Below are positions 9,470 through 17,345 of a DNA stretch of 64,000 nt, piece by piece. The position numbers and the translations under genes are program-made. Source of the stretch: Spirosoma montaniterrae (lineage in GTDB: Bacteria; Bacteroidota; Bacteroidia; Cytophagales; Spirosomataceae); the NCBI RefSeq assembly GCF_001988955.1, contig NZ_CP014263.1:186001-250000 (forward strand). Direction: 5' to 3'. The notes under the pieces are model-generated. The model ran no database searches. It was not told the DNA's origin and saw only the letters and a program-made list of their open reading frames with translations. Numbering within the stretch: position 1 is the first letter of the stretch; every line of letters starts with the position of its first letter.

Positions 9470-9603
9470 AGGGGTGAGGTTTACCCACACTTTTATGCAA
9501 TCTATTCGTCGCGTAGCGACCTAATGTTTGTAGGCTATTGGCAAAATTAAGAAGCGTTCCGTCGCGTAGCGACCTAACAACCTTGTGGGTAAACCTCACC
9601 CCT
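9470..9603. repeat. 19-bp perfect inverted repeat around a 96-base spacer
   Basis: Left arm 9470-9488 AGGGGTGAGGTTTACCCAC, right arm 9585-9603 its exact reverse complement. The spacer carries the two GTCGCGTAGCGAC repeats. The arrangement could be the two ends of a small non-autonomous mobile element or a stem in RNA; no flanking target duplication was recognised. Confidence 0.85.
9507..9577. repeat. Direct repeat pair CGTCGCGTAGCGACCTAA
   Basis: Copies at 9507-9524 and 9560-9577, 18 bases each and identical. Each contains the short palindrome GTCGC-GTA-GCGAC, so each can form a 5-bp hairpin. Confidence 0.9.
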
Positions 9604-9775
9604 TTAGGCCGGGGGTAAAGTGCAACAACTGAAGAATGGCTAAAATGTAAACAGTCTTTTAGAATCCGAAAAAGAGCGTTATATTGAGATGTAAGCCGCT
9701 ACCGCTGTTTATCCGGTTTGCCACCCAGACCGTTGATTCTGATCTTGATAGACAGCTTTAACCCCGACAAAAACC

Positions 9776-10030
9776 ATGCAAGGACTATCAGTAATCAATG
9801 ACCCACAGGGCAACCCCAAGATTTTAACGCTTGACCTGCAACAGCATGACCAACAGCTAAACCCGTTGGTTGATACTCTGTTAAACCTTATTCGAGGTCA
9901 GCAGGAAGAAGCCGAGGAACGCGCTGAATGGCGGTTATTCAGTCATGCCGCGCTCAACCGCGCTTACGGCGAAGATGAACCCGATTATGACGACGTACCC
10001 GCCTTAGAACTCTCGAAAAATCATGAATGA
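9776..10030 (+). CDS. Small acidic protein, possible antitoxin of a type II toxin-antitoxin pair
   Basis: 84 residues, rich in Asp, Glu and Gln (QQEEAEERAEW, GEDEPDYDDVP). Its stop overlaps the start of a frame resembling the end of a PemK/MazF-type toxin, the classic antitoxin-toxin arrangement. The shape resembles small acidic antitoxin-like proteins found next to PemK-like toxins, but I cannot assign a named family; no clear DNA-binding motif is visible. The function call is mostly from context. Confidence 0.5.
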   Translation: MQGLSVINDPQGNPKILTLDLQQHDQQLNPLVDTLLNLIRGQQEEAEERAEWRLFSHAALNRAYGEDEPDYDDVPALELSKNHE

Positions 10031-10217
10031 GCAGATACCCGGCTTTGATGAGGTGCTAATCCCTACTTCTACCAACGCACTGAAACAAACGTCAGTCGTT
10101 CGATTAAGTAATCTGGTAGCTATTCCGCCCACTGATATAGTACAAATTATTGGCCGGGTGCCAGCCGCTACTCTATCGGCACTCAAACAGCGATTAGCCG
10201 ACCATCTGACCGGTTAA
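10023..10217 (+). pseudogene. Truncated PemK/MazF-like toxin, C-terminal part only
   Basis: 64 residues. ALKQTSVVRLSNLVAIPPTD followed by IIGRVPAATLSALKQRLADHL matches the pattern of the last strand and helix of PemK/MazF-type endoribonuclease toxins (typically LKxxSxVRxxKLxTI ... IGxL ... L). A full toxin is about 105-120 residues and its N-terminal half carries the RGD/RPAVVI catalytic parts, absent here; stops close the frame just upstream of 10023. It overlaps the antitoxin-like gene by 8 bases. Read as a decayed toxin, or a deliberately small protein; I favour decay. Confidence 0.5.
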
Positions 10218-10236
10218 TACCCTCAACAGGAAAAAC

Positions 10237-10461
10237 ATGAAAGACGAACTAACAGCAGCTATGCACGAAGAATTTAACCTTGACCCCGAAACCGAAAAGA
10301 AGCACATAGCCTTTGCCGTGTTCCGTATGCTAAATCTGGGTATGTCCCTTCCTGATGCTATGCGGAATTTTGGCGTTACGGACATGGAACAGTTGCGTCC
10401 CTACGTGACTGAATTTAACGGCATAGTATCGAAAGATGAACAGATAAAACTCTTTCGATGA
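10237..10461 (+). CDS. Hypothetical protein, 74 residues
   Basis: Not recognised. The middle (FAVFRMLNLGMSLPDAMRNF followed by GVTDMEQLRPYV) reads like two short helices in a helix-turn-helix-like arrangement, and the protein is acidic at its start. Its TGA overlaps the ATG of the 619-residue gene downstream (ATGATGA region), so the two are translationally coupled and probably act together. Confidence 0.55.
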   Translation: MKDELTAAMHEEFNLDPETEKKHIAFAVFRMLNLGMSLPDAMRNFGVTDMEQLRPYVTEFNGIVSKDEQIKLFR

Positions 10462-12317
10462 TGAGTAAATCAACAAAAAACTACCGAGACTTTATCAGGC
10501 AGTTTGGGCAAGTGAAATTCCCATTTAAGTCTCTTATCGAAAGCGATAGACAGTTCAGAAACGACCTTTATACTGAATTTATACAGACCGAGCAAAAGCC
10601 TGATAGTTACCTTTACACAGCACAGTATTTAACTGACAAGGAAATTAATAATGGGTTTGCAGAAGCGAACAAAAAAACTGCCGTTTCGAGTAGTCAGAAA
10701 GTTGTAGCGGCACAGTTTATACCAACCATCGACATTGAAAAGCGGCTATACGACATTGAAGCGGAATTTCACCAGAAGCTTAAGGAAGGGTTGTTGTCAA
10801 ACTCATTTTATAGCCATGACCTCAGCCAAACGCACAACGTCAAAACCCTGATTGAAATAGGCGAAAATTTCGACTTGTTACAGAAATTAGTTCTGAGTGA
10901 TTTTCACACAGAACAGTATGATAATAGACCGGATGCCAAATCGATTGCAGGTGATATATGCACCTTGCTTGCCCGGCTTAAAAGTCGGAATCTCACAAAC
11001 AACATTCGTAATACTATACTCGAAGACAGAGAAAATAGGCATTTAGCTATTGAATCTATTTTGGGTAATCAGAGCCCGATTGTAATCGAAAACTATAAAA
11101 CGAAGTACGCCATTCTGAAAACCCATTTTAATAAACATCTATCTAAATGTTCTCCCCCTCCTTCTCCCGCTATACCAGCCAGTACCACCCCGTACCTTGT
11201 GACACAATCTGTTAATTATAAGATGCAGCCGCAAGAACCTACCTACGATACCGAACGACTACGTACTGACCTCGCCTATCGTTATGCAATGGTTGATACA
11301 TTTACTGAGTACATGAACAGCCTTGATGAGGATGCTGACCGCACAGTTTACTATATTGATATGTGTCATGCAATGGGTTATCCCTTATATAATCCCCTGA
11401 TTTTATGCGGCTTTATAATACCTGAGAGACAATTTGTTGAGGGTTCTAATGGAGATACATTTTTTGATGAGGAAGGTAATGAAGTGCCATACAAACATTG
11501 GCACTTACCTGTATACAAGACAACTGAGGAAAAAGCCAACCGGAATAAGCTGTACTTTTTTCATTGCTTCCTGAAACAAAAGTTTATTATTCCGCTAAAC
11601 CGTCCCTTTCTCAAGCACCGCCCCGATTTTGACGAACTGAAAGCGGACTATCTGTCAAAGGAGCGAACCGAACGAAGCAGAGCAGTACACCTAAGTTGGG
11701 TAAGGGATGAGATTCAGGTAAATCAGACATTAGGTATTATGGATATGAAAAAGAATCCCATAATGCCTAATGTAAAAGAGCAGATAGAGAAAGCAACTAT
11801 TCTAATCGAACGGGAATTAGAGGGCATACACGCCATCAAATGGGGGGAGTTTTATAGAAGTCGTCAAATGGAAACGTTCGCTATGTTATGGGGACTGGTC
11901 GAGTTCAAGCGATTTTTAGAGCAAGAGCCAACACACACCATCCCGCCCCTGCAACCTGCCCCCGTATCGGATAAGCCGGATAAGCCATTACGAGACACAT
12001 TGGAAAAGTGCTTTGAGCATTCAAGCAAGTACGCTACTGTGATGGGTTTACTAGTTAAAAAGCAATGGTGCCAACCGGGTACGTTTTTATGGATTGACGA
12101 ATCAGTGGGAGCAAAAGGGACGTTAATAGCCCTGATAAAACATCTTCACGCGCAGGGCTTCTACCACAACAACACGAAGCCTTCAAACGCGCAAATTGTC
12201 AGCATAGCAAAAAATACATTTGGTCTTGACGTAAGCATAGACCTTGTAAAAAAGACAAAACTACAGACCGGCCATACAAATAACCTTGCCTTTATTCAGC
12301 CAGCAAGTACGTACTAA
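10458..12317 (+). CDS. Large hypothetical protein of the accessory patch, 619 residues
   Basis: Not recognised. Residues 1-230 are rich in charged residues and look helical; a Pro-rich linker (PPPSPAIPASTTP) follows; residues 245-440 look globular; another Pro-rich linker (IPPLQPAPVSDKPDKP) leads to a compact C-terminal region (IDESVGAKGTLIALIKHLHA then KPSNAQIVSIAKNTFGLDVS). That last part reminds me loosely of C-terminal regions in Bacteroidota mobile-element proteins such as the RteC group, but this is not firm. A/T content is higher than in the housekeeping genes. An inverted repeat follows the stop. Confidence 0.6.
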   Translation: MMSKSTKNYRDFIRQFGQVKFPFKSLIESDRQFRNDLYTEFIQTEQKPDSYLYTAQYLTDKEINNGFAEANKKTAVSSSQKVVAAQFIPTIDIEKRLYDIEAEFHQKLKEGLLSNSFYSHDLSQTHNVKTLIEIGENFDLLQKLVLSDFHTEQYDNRPDAKSIAGDICTLLARLKSRNLTNNIRNTILEDRENRHLAIESILGNQSPIVIENYKTKYAILKTHFNKHLSKCSPPPSPAIPASTTPYLVTQSVNYKMQPQEPTYDTERLRTDLAYRYAMVDTFTEYMNSLDEDADRTVYYIDMCHAMGYPLYNPLILCGFIIPERQFVEGSNGDTFFDEEGNEVPYKHWHLPVYKTTEEKANRNKLYFFHCFLKQKFIIPLNRPFLKHRPDFDELKADYLSKERTERSRAVHLSWVRDEIQVNQTLGIMDMKKNPIMPNVKEQIEKATILIERELEGIHAIKWGEFYRSRQMETFAMLWGLVEFKRFLEQEPTHTIPPLQPAPVSDKPDKPLRDTLEKCFEHSSKYATVMGLLVKKQWCQPGTFLWIDESVGAKGTLIALIKHLHAQGFYHNNTKPSNAQIVSIAKNTFGLDVSIDLVKKTKLQTGHTNNLAFIQPASTY

Positions 12318-12327
12318 TTGCACCAAA

Positions 12328-12358
12328 TACCCTGTTTACACCCGGTGCAAACAGGGTA
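12328..12358 (+). terminator. 10-bp stem inverted repeat after the 619-residue gene
   Basis: Arms TACCCTGTTT (12328-12337) and AAACAGGGTA (12349-12358), loop of 11. It follows the stop by 11 bases. There is no T run after it, so it may be a weak terminator or an operator for the next gene. Confidence 0.5.
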
Positions 12359-12424
12359 ACGCGCCCTTGCTTTTGTCGGTAAAATCACTACTTTATTTGT
12401 AGCCGAAACAAAAAAATATCGGCT

Positions 12425-12967
12425 ATGAACGACATTCTTTTAAGCCCCACACAGCTATCTGAGTTAGAAAACCTGATTGAGAAATCAGTATTACGGGCAA
12501 TGGCTAAAACCAGCCCAGCCGTTCTGCTCCCCACCGCCGATGCCGCGCCAGTCCTGAGCGAGAAGCAGGAGAAAGAAACTACGGATTGTTCTGAGGCCAA
12601 CGTTGCCCAGATGCCCGAAGGCGTTGTAATCAGGGGAAAATCAGAACGGCTTTTATTTAGCCGCGATGCCTTCAGCCGATGGGTAGATCGGATGCTGTCA
12701 ATGACCGAGATTGAAAGCATTCATCGGCGCGACATGGAAATGGCTTCAATAAAACGTCAATTCGGGCTGGCCCAACTTCGCGTCAGATTAGGGTTCGCTG
12801 CCATCTGTTTAGTCGTAGCCCTTTGCGGTTATCTTGTTTATGAGGGACACCCGACGGCTGCAGCCACAATTGCCTGTACGGTTTTAAGAGCGTTGGCCTA
12901 CGTCTTCCGAATCGGCCAAAAGCAAAAGGCTGACGAAGACTCAGACAAGCCAACTGAAAACGGGTAG
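12425..12967 (+). CDS. Hypothetical membrane protein, 180 residues
   Basis: Not recognised. The N-terminal ~110 residues are soluble and charged; two hydrophobic segments follow at about 118-138 (FAAICLVVALCGYLVYEG) and 140-156 (AAATIACTVLRALAYVF), making a helical hairpin at the membrane, with a charged C-terminal tail. An N-in, C-in topology is plausible. It is the last gene of the accessory patch, 126 bases before tRNA-Val. No partner suggests a function. Confidence 0.6.
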   Translation: MNDILLSPTQLSELENLIEKSVLRAMAKTSPAVLLPTADAAPVLSEKQEKETTDCSEANVAQMPEGVVIRGKSERLLFSRDAFSRWVDRMLSMTEIESIHRRDMEMASIKRQFGLAQLRVRLGFAAICLVVALCGYLVYEGHPTAAATIACTVLRALAYVFRIGQKQKADEDSDKPTENG

Positions 12968-13092
12968 GGCAGGTTGACATAGCCCGACTTCGGCGGCTCA
13001 TCTAACCGAAGCCAGCGCAACGCTATTTTGTATGCAGAATTGGCTAACAAAAAAGCACTTACCATTTCTGATAAGTGCTTGATTTTCAATGG

Positions 13093-13167
13093 TGGGAGTT
13101 GACGGGTTCGAACCGCCGACCCTCTGCTTGTAAGGCAGATGCTCTGAACCAGCTGAGCTAAACTCCC
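13093..13167 (-). tRNA. tRNA-Val (anticodon TAC)
   Basis: Full cloverleaf on the minus strand: acceptor GGGAGTT/AACTCCC, D arm GCTC/GAGC, anticodon stem TCTGC/GCAGA with loop CTTACAA (anticodon TAC, reads GTA), T arm GGCGG-TTCGAAC-CCGTC, discriminator A. CCA is encoded next to it (13090-13092). Its 3' end faces the accessory patch at 9.2-13.0 kb, the usual orientation for islands that use a tRNA 3' end, but I see no duplicated tRNA end and no integrase. Confidence 0.97.
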
Positions 13168-13210
13168 TTGTTTACTTTATTTTCCCGCCCGTTGTTGTCG
13201 TTTGGGAGTG

Positions 13211-13242
13211 CAAATATAGCAGGCTACTTTATCGTTTTGCAA
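13211..13242 (-). promoter_or_regulatory. Promoter of tRNA-Val (TTG-N21-TATATTTG)
   Basis: On the minus strand TTG at 13242-13240 is followed after 21 bases by TATATTTG (13218-13211), a good match to the Bacteroidota -33/-7 consensus, 43 bases before the tRNA 5' end. Confidence 0.6.
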
Positions 13243-13308
13243 GAAATCTGGCGAGAAATTTTCAAGTTTTTTGTAAGTCTTTGAAAACCAAACCATACGA
13301 AACAGCCA

Positions 13309-14043
13309 TTACTCAAAATTTAAGTAGAGCGTAACGGTGTGCGTGGTTAACCGGTCGATGCCGATACCGGCGGCATTGGTGGTGGGGCGATACAAATTGA
13401 CCAACCCATGCGAAAAGCGCAGTTCGGGTGCAAGTTTGAAGTACTCGAAAAACTGCTCGAAGCCGAGGCCGTACTCAACAGAGAAATCCATTGTACCCGT
13501 ACTGAGCCGACTGACACCGATGTTTTCTTTCCGGCGTACATTCGATTCAATGCTGAACATACCGCCCGCCAGCAAATACATCCGCGAGTTGTTTCGCCGT
13601 TCAGACTTGTATTTCAGCAGCAGTGGCAAATCGACCCAGGTCGATTCGCGCCGTTCAACCTTCGACGCGCTGTTCGGATAGTCATACTGTACCTCGCGGC
13701 TAAACAGTGATACCGAAGGCGTTAGCCGAACGTCGAAGCGGTCGTTGAGCCGGGCGTTAACCACAAAACCAACGCGGAAACTGCCTTTGTTGGGCGAGTA
13801 AATCCGGTAGGCCGAATCCTGCTGCATAAACGCCGGGCTGTGCCGAATGCTGAAGCGCGTAACGGGCAGTGCGAAGAAAAAGCCGTAGTGAATATCGCGG
13901 TCGTCGTAGCGTTCGAGGTGTTTGCGGACGTATTTGTAGCCCTGTGCCTGTGCCTGAAAACCCATCAGTGCCAATAGCCCGGCAAAGACTACCGTTTGTG
14001 GCCGATATAAATAGACGCAACGCCGAAGGTAAGCGGTATACAT
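13309..14043 (-). CDS. porT: PorT-family outer-membrane protein (type IX secretion/gliding)
   Basis: 244 residues with a signal sequence (VVFAGLLALMGFQAQAQ) and a repeating beta-strand pattern ending LTTHTVTLYLNFE, as in outer-membrane barrels. PorT-like proteins are needed for type IX secretion; the gene lies directly after ubiE/menG, an arrangement I know from other Bacteroidota, and the window codes at least two type IX cargo proteins. Start: the ATG at 14043 overlaps ubiE by 55 bases; no better ATG keeps the signal peptide, though a GTG a few codons inside (VYLYRPQ) is possible. The conserved position supports the name; similarity could not be searched. Confidence 0.75.
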   Translation of the reverse strand: MYTAYLRRCVYLYRPQTVVFAGLLALMGFQAQAQGYKYVRKHLERYDDRDIHYGFFFALPVTRFSIRHSPAFMQQDSAYRIYSPNKGSFRVGFVVNARLNDRFDVRLTPSVSLFSREVQYDYPNSASKVERRESTWVDLPLLLKYKSERRNNSRMYLLAGGMFSIESNVRRKENIGVSRLSTGTMDFSVEYGLGFEQFFEYFKLAPELRFSHGLVNLYRPTTNAAGIGIDRLTTHTVTLYLNFE

Positions 14044-14723
14044 TTCGTATTCGTAAAACCAGCCGCTTCGTAAATGCGCAGAAAGTCAGAACCGTCGGGA
14101 AACGCCTGCACCGACTCGGGCAGGTAGGTATAAGCCGACGAATCTTTACTGACCACGCGCCCAATGAGCGGCAGGATGGTTCGGGAGTAAAAACCGTATA
14201 GTTGTTTAAACGGAAACTGACGCGGGTTCGAGAACTCCAGCACCACACACACGCCACCGGGGCGCGTTACGCGGTGCATATCGGTCAGCCCTTTTTGCAG
14301 GTTCTCAAAGTTACGTACACCAAATGCAACGATGACAGCATCAAAATCATTGTCTGGCAGGGGTAAACCTTCTGAATCCCCCAGCCGCATCTCGATGATC
14401 TGATCGACCCCGCGTTTCTTCATTTTCTCCCGTCCTACGCTCAGCATGCCTTCCGAAATGTCCATGCCGACTATTTTTTCGGGCTTCAGCGCGAGGGCTT
14501 CCAGCGCGAAATCGCCGGTGCCGGTGGCAATGTCGAGTATGCGTTTGGGGGCGTTGGGTGCCAACGCTTTACGCAGTTCGCGGATGGCCCGTTTGCGCCA
14601 GAGAATGTCGATACCACCACTCAGAACATGATTTAACAGATCGTACTTCGGCGAAATATTGTCGAACATCTCGGCAACCTGCTCGCGCTTGGAGGTAGCT
14701 TTTTCTTTATAGGGAACTATCAT
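13989..14723 (-). CDS. ubiE: Demethylmenaquinone (ubiquinone/menaquinone) C-methyltransferase
   Basis: 244 residues. SAM-dependent methylation of demethylmenaquinone, the last step of menaquinone synthesis; in this menaquinone-using phylum the menG role is expected. Family marks: KREQVAEMFDNISPKYDLLN near the N-terminus, SAM loop RILDIATGTGDFALEA, and FGVRNFENLQKGLTDMHRV. The start at 14723 (MIVPYKEKA) is the normal N-terminus; the frame is open further upstream only because it reads through a GAAAGAGTGAAAGAGC repeat. It is followed in the same direction by porT with overlap. Confidence 0.95.
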   Translation of the reverse strand: MIVPYKEKATSKREQVAEMFDNISPKYDLLNHVLSGGIDILWRKRAIRELRKALAPNAPKRILDIATGTGDFALEALALKPEKIVGMDISEGMLSVGREKMKKRGVDQIIEMRLGDSEGLPLPDNDFDAVIVAFGVRNFENLQKGLTDMHRVTRPGGVCVVLEFSNPRQFPFKQLYGFYSRTILPLIGRVVSKDSSAYTYLPESVQAFPDGSDFLRIYEAAGFTNTKCIPLTFGVASIYIGHKR

Positions 14724-14822
14724 AAAGAGTGAAAGAGTGAAAGAGCGAAAGAGCGAAAGAGCGAGAGAGCAACTTCGTGACAGGCTCTTCCGCTCTTTCA
14801 CTCTTTCGCTCTTTCACTCTTT
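14724..14822. repeat. Inverted repeat of GAAAGAG(T/C)G words between ubiE and dipeptidase
   Basis: Left arm 14724-14761 and right arm 14785-14822, 38 bases with 35 matching, each built of 8-base words AAAGAGTG and AAAGAGCG. It starts at the base next to the ubiE ATG and lies in the divergent promoter region. Confidence 0.9.
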
Positions 14823-14920
14823 GCCCAAACCTCTTGTTTTGCAGGAAAGTTTCGGCAGACCGGACATTGCGTTTGGGGGCGGTTCTGCGTAGTTTGCTGA
14901 TGTCTTATACAATCAACGCA

Positions 14921-16093
14921 ATGCCGAACCCGATTCTGCCCCTGTTACTTTCTTTTCCGCTGCTACTGTTGCCCCCCAAAACCGTTCACCAGCGTATGCT
15001 TACGCTCGATACGCACGCCGACGCGCCAATTATGATGCAGAAACCCGGCTTCGACGTGGGGCAGCGGCACGATACCCGGCGCGACATGTCGCAGATTGAT
15101 TTTCCGCGCATGAAAGACGGCGGCATGGATGCCATGTTCTTCGCCGTGTACACCGCGCAGGGGCCGCGCACACCCGAAGGCCATGCCGAAGCCAAACGCA
15201 ATGCCCTGCACCAGTTCGAACTGATTCACGACGCCCTGAAAAAATATCCGAAACTGGCCGAACTCGCTACCACGCCCGCCGATGCGTACCGACTCGAAAA
15301 AGCCGGGAAACGCGCCATTTTTATTGGCATGGAAAACGGCTATCCGGTAGGCGAAGACCTGAGTCTGTTGAAGACCTACTACGATTTGGGATGCCGGTAC
15401 ATTACGTTGTCGCACTTCGCCAACAACGCCATCTGCGATTCATCGACCGATCCCGACGGGCCGGAACATAACGGCCTGAGCGCGTTTGGGCGGCAGGTGG
15501 TGCAGGAAATGAACCGGCTCGGTATTATGATCGATATTTCGCACACATCCGATAAAACGTTTTACGACGTACTCGAACTCTCCAAAGCTCCGGTGATAGC
15601 GTCGCATTCCAACGCCCGCGCTCTCTGCGATTTCCCTCGAAACATGACCGACGACATGATTCGGGCCATTGCTGCCAAAGGTGGGGTAGTGCAGGTCAAT
15701 TTCGTGAGCGATTATCTGCGTAAACCCTCCGAAGCGCACCGGCAGGCGTTAACCAAAATTCGGATGGCGAACGTAGGCCGTGTAGCCTCGCCCGAACAGG
15801 AGGCCCGGCAGCAGGCTCTGACCGACTCCGTGAAGCGCGTTTACGCCCAGGAACGCGCCAGCCTGACTGACATCGTCAACCACATCGATCACATTGTAAA
15901 GCTTACCAGCGTCGATAACGTGGGTATCGGGTCTGATTTCGATGGGGGCGGGGGCGTCAATGGTCTGGAAGACGTAAGCCAGATCGAAAACCTGACCGCC
16001 GAACTCCTGAAACGGGGCTATTCAGAAAAAGACGTCGCCAAAATCTGGGGCGGCAATCTACTGCGCGTGCTGAGTCAGGCGAAGCGGTTATAA
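14921..16093 (+). CDS. Membrane dipeptidase-type metallopeptidase (M19 family)
   Basis: 390 residues, predicted exported zinc dipeptidase of the renal dipeptidase family. Signal peptide MPNPILPLLLSFPLLLLPP. Zinc ligands in LDTHADAP (HxD), the bridging Glu in IGMENGYPV, and histidines in MIDISHTSD and VIASHSNARAL; SDFDGGGG near the C-terminus is also typical. The ATG at 14921 was chosen for the signal peptide; an ATG at 14900 would add seven residues, and the frame before that is repeat-derived. Its stop overlaps the convergent tgt gene by 6 bases. Confidence 0.92.
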   Translation: MPNPILPLLLSFPLLLLPPKTVHQRMLTLDTHADAPIMMQKPGFDVGQRHDTRRDMSQIDFPRMKDGGMDAMFFAVYTAQGPRTPEGHAEAKRNALHQFELIHDALKKYPKLAELATTPADAYRLEKAGKRAIFIGMENGYPVGEDLSLLKTYYDLGCRYITLSHFANNAICDSSTDPDGPEHNGLSAFGRQVVQEMNRLGIMIDISHTSDKTFYDVLELSKAPVIASHSNARALCDFPRNMTDDMIRAIAAKGGVVQVNFVSDYLRKPSEAHRQALTKIRMANVGRVASPEQEARQQALTDSVKRVYAQERASLTDIVNHIDHIVKLTSVDNVGIGSDFDGGGGVNGLEDVSQIENLTAELLKRGYSEKDVAKIWGGNLLRVLSQAKRL

Positions 16094-17218
16094 CCGCTGC
16101 ATCAGCCGGACCACCATCTCGTTTTTCCACGATATAAAATCGCCCGCTGCGATATGAGTTCGTGCCTGCCGAACCAACCAGAGATAGAAGGTCAGGTTTT
16201 GCAGACTGGCGATTTGCCCGCCCAGCAGTTCGTCGGCTTTGAACAGGTGGCGCAGATACGATTTGCTGTAAAACGTACTGGCATAGCCGCCCAACTCCGC
16301 GTCGATGGGGCTGTAATCACGGCTCCATTTTTCGTTTTTGATGTTGATAATGCCTGCTGTAGTGAACAACAGGCCGTGCCGGGCGTTGCGGGTTGGCATC
16401 ACACAATCGAACATATCGACGCCCCGCGCAATGGCTTCCAGAATGTTGGCGGGTGTGCCAACGCCCATCAGGTAGCGGGGTTTGTCGGCGGGCAGAATCT
16501 CGTTCACTAACTCAATCATGGCATACATTTCCTCGGCGGGTTCGCCCACGGCCAGCCCCCCAATGGCGTTGCCTTCGCGCTCTTTACTGGCGATGACTTC
16601 GGCAGACTGTCGGCGCAAATCGGGGTAGGTGCTGCCCTGCACAATCGGGAAGAGCGTTTGTCGATAGCCGTAATAGCCGTCGGTGCCGTCGAAGCGGGCA
16701 ATGCAGCGGTCGAGCCAGCGGTGCGTCATCTCCATCGACTGTCGGGCGTAGCCGTACTCACAGGGGTAGGGCGTACACTCGTCGAAAGCCATGATGATGT
16801 CGGCCCCGATTGTGCGCTGAATGTCCATAACTCCTTCGGGCGTGAAGCGGTGACTGGAACCGTCGATGTGCGATTTGAACGTAACGCCTTCTTCTTTAAT
16901 CTTGCGTGTATTCGACAGTGAATACACCTGATACCCACCCGAATCGGTCAGAATAGGCCGCTGCCAGCCGTTGAAGCCGTGCAGTCCACCGGCTCCGTTC
17001 AGCACGTCGAGGCCGGGGCGCAGATAGAGGTGGTAGGTATTGCCGAGGATGATTTCGGCGTTAACGTCGGTTTCGAGTTCGCGCTGATGAACGGCTTTTA
17101 CGGTTCCCGCCGTACCAACGGGCATGAAAATTGGTGTCTGAATTGGCCCGTGATCGGTGGTCAGCGTACCCGTGCGGGCCTTTGACTGCGGATCATGGGC
17201 AGTAATCGAAAAAGTCAT
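16088..17218 (-). CDS. tgt: tRNA-guanine transglycosylase (queuosine pathway), zinc-site cysteines absent
   Basis: 376 residues; exchanges G34 of tRNA with GUN anticodons for the queuine precursor preQ1. Motifs: IQTPIFMPVGTAGTVK, LGNTYHLYLRPG, LTDSGGYQVYSLS (catalytic Asp), AIGGLAVGEP, FDCVMPTRNARHG (second catalytic Asp). The usual zinc site CxCxxC...H is replaced by AELGGYASTFYSKSYLRHL, with none of its three cysteines; I recall the same in other Bacteroidota. The ATG sits 4 bases after a TATCTTTG box, implying a near-leaderless mRNA. Confidence 0.95.
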   Translation of the reverse strand: MTFSITAHDPQSKARTGTLTTDHGPIQTPIFMPVGTAGTVKAVHQRELETDVNAEIILGNTYHLYLRPGLDVLNGAGGLHGFNGWQRPILTDSGGYQVYSLSNTRKIKEEGVTFKSHIDGSSHRFTPEGVMDIQRTIGADIIMAFDECTPYPCEYGYARQSMEMTHRWLDRCIARFDGTDGYYGYRQTLFPIVQGSTYPDLRRQSAEVIASKEREGNAIGGLAVGEPAEEMYAMIELVNEILPADKPRYLMGVGTPANILEAIARGVDMFDCVMPTRNARHGLLFTTAGIINIKNEKWSRDYSPIDAELGGYASTFYSKSYLRHLFKADELLGGQIASLQNLTFYLWLVRQARTHIAAGDFISWKNEMVVRLMQRL

Positions 17219-17222
17219 AGCA

Positions 17223-17338
17223 CAAAGATAAGGATGGAACGCGGATGACGCGGATTGTGCGGATCTACACGAAATCGGTAAAATAAATCGGTGTAAATCT
17301 GTAACATCCGTCCAATCCGTGTTCCATCCTTATCTTTG
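17223..17338. promoter_or_regulatory. Symmetric inverted repeat with outward-facing -7 boxes between tgt and glycosyltransferase
   Basis: The 18-bp arms CAAAGATAAGGATGGAAC (17223-17240) and its exact complement GTTCCATCCTTATCTTTG (17321-17338) end in TATCTTTG boxes pointing outward on each strand. Imperfect pairing continues inward through CGGAT words. -33 elements are not clear. Position fits divergent promoters for tgt and the leader ORF plus glycosyltransferase. Confidence 0.6.
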
Positions 17339-17345
17339 CGGTTTC

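Larger units (their letters stand above)
9188..9775. other. 588-base intergenic stretch with inverted and direct repeats
   Basis: I find no convincing gene. It holds a 19-bp perfect inverted repeat, two copies of an 18-bp direct repeat, and an imperfect hairpin around 9431-9474 (CCTAAAGGGGACTTC against GAAGGCTCCCTTTAGG). It separates the catabolic locus from the accessory patch and may mark the edge of an insertion. Confidence 0.6.

Noticed and set aside
9188..13092. Complete integrative element using tRNA-Val
   Set aside because: No integrase, no relaxase and no duplicated tRNA 3' end at the far border; only an accessory patch can be claimed.
14777..14920. N-terminal extension of the dipeptidase
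   Set aside because: The residues are a reading of the GAAAGAG repeat and promoter region; the signal peptide begins at 14921.
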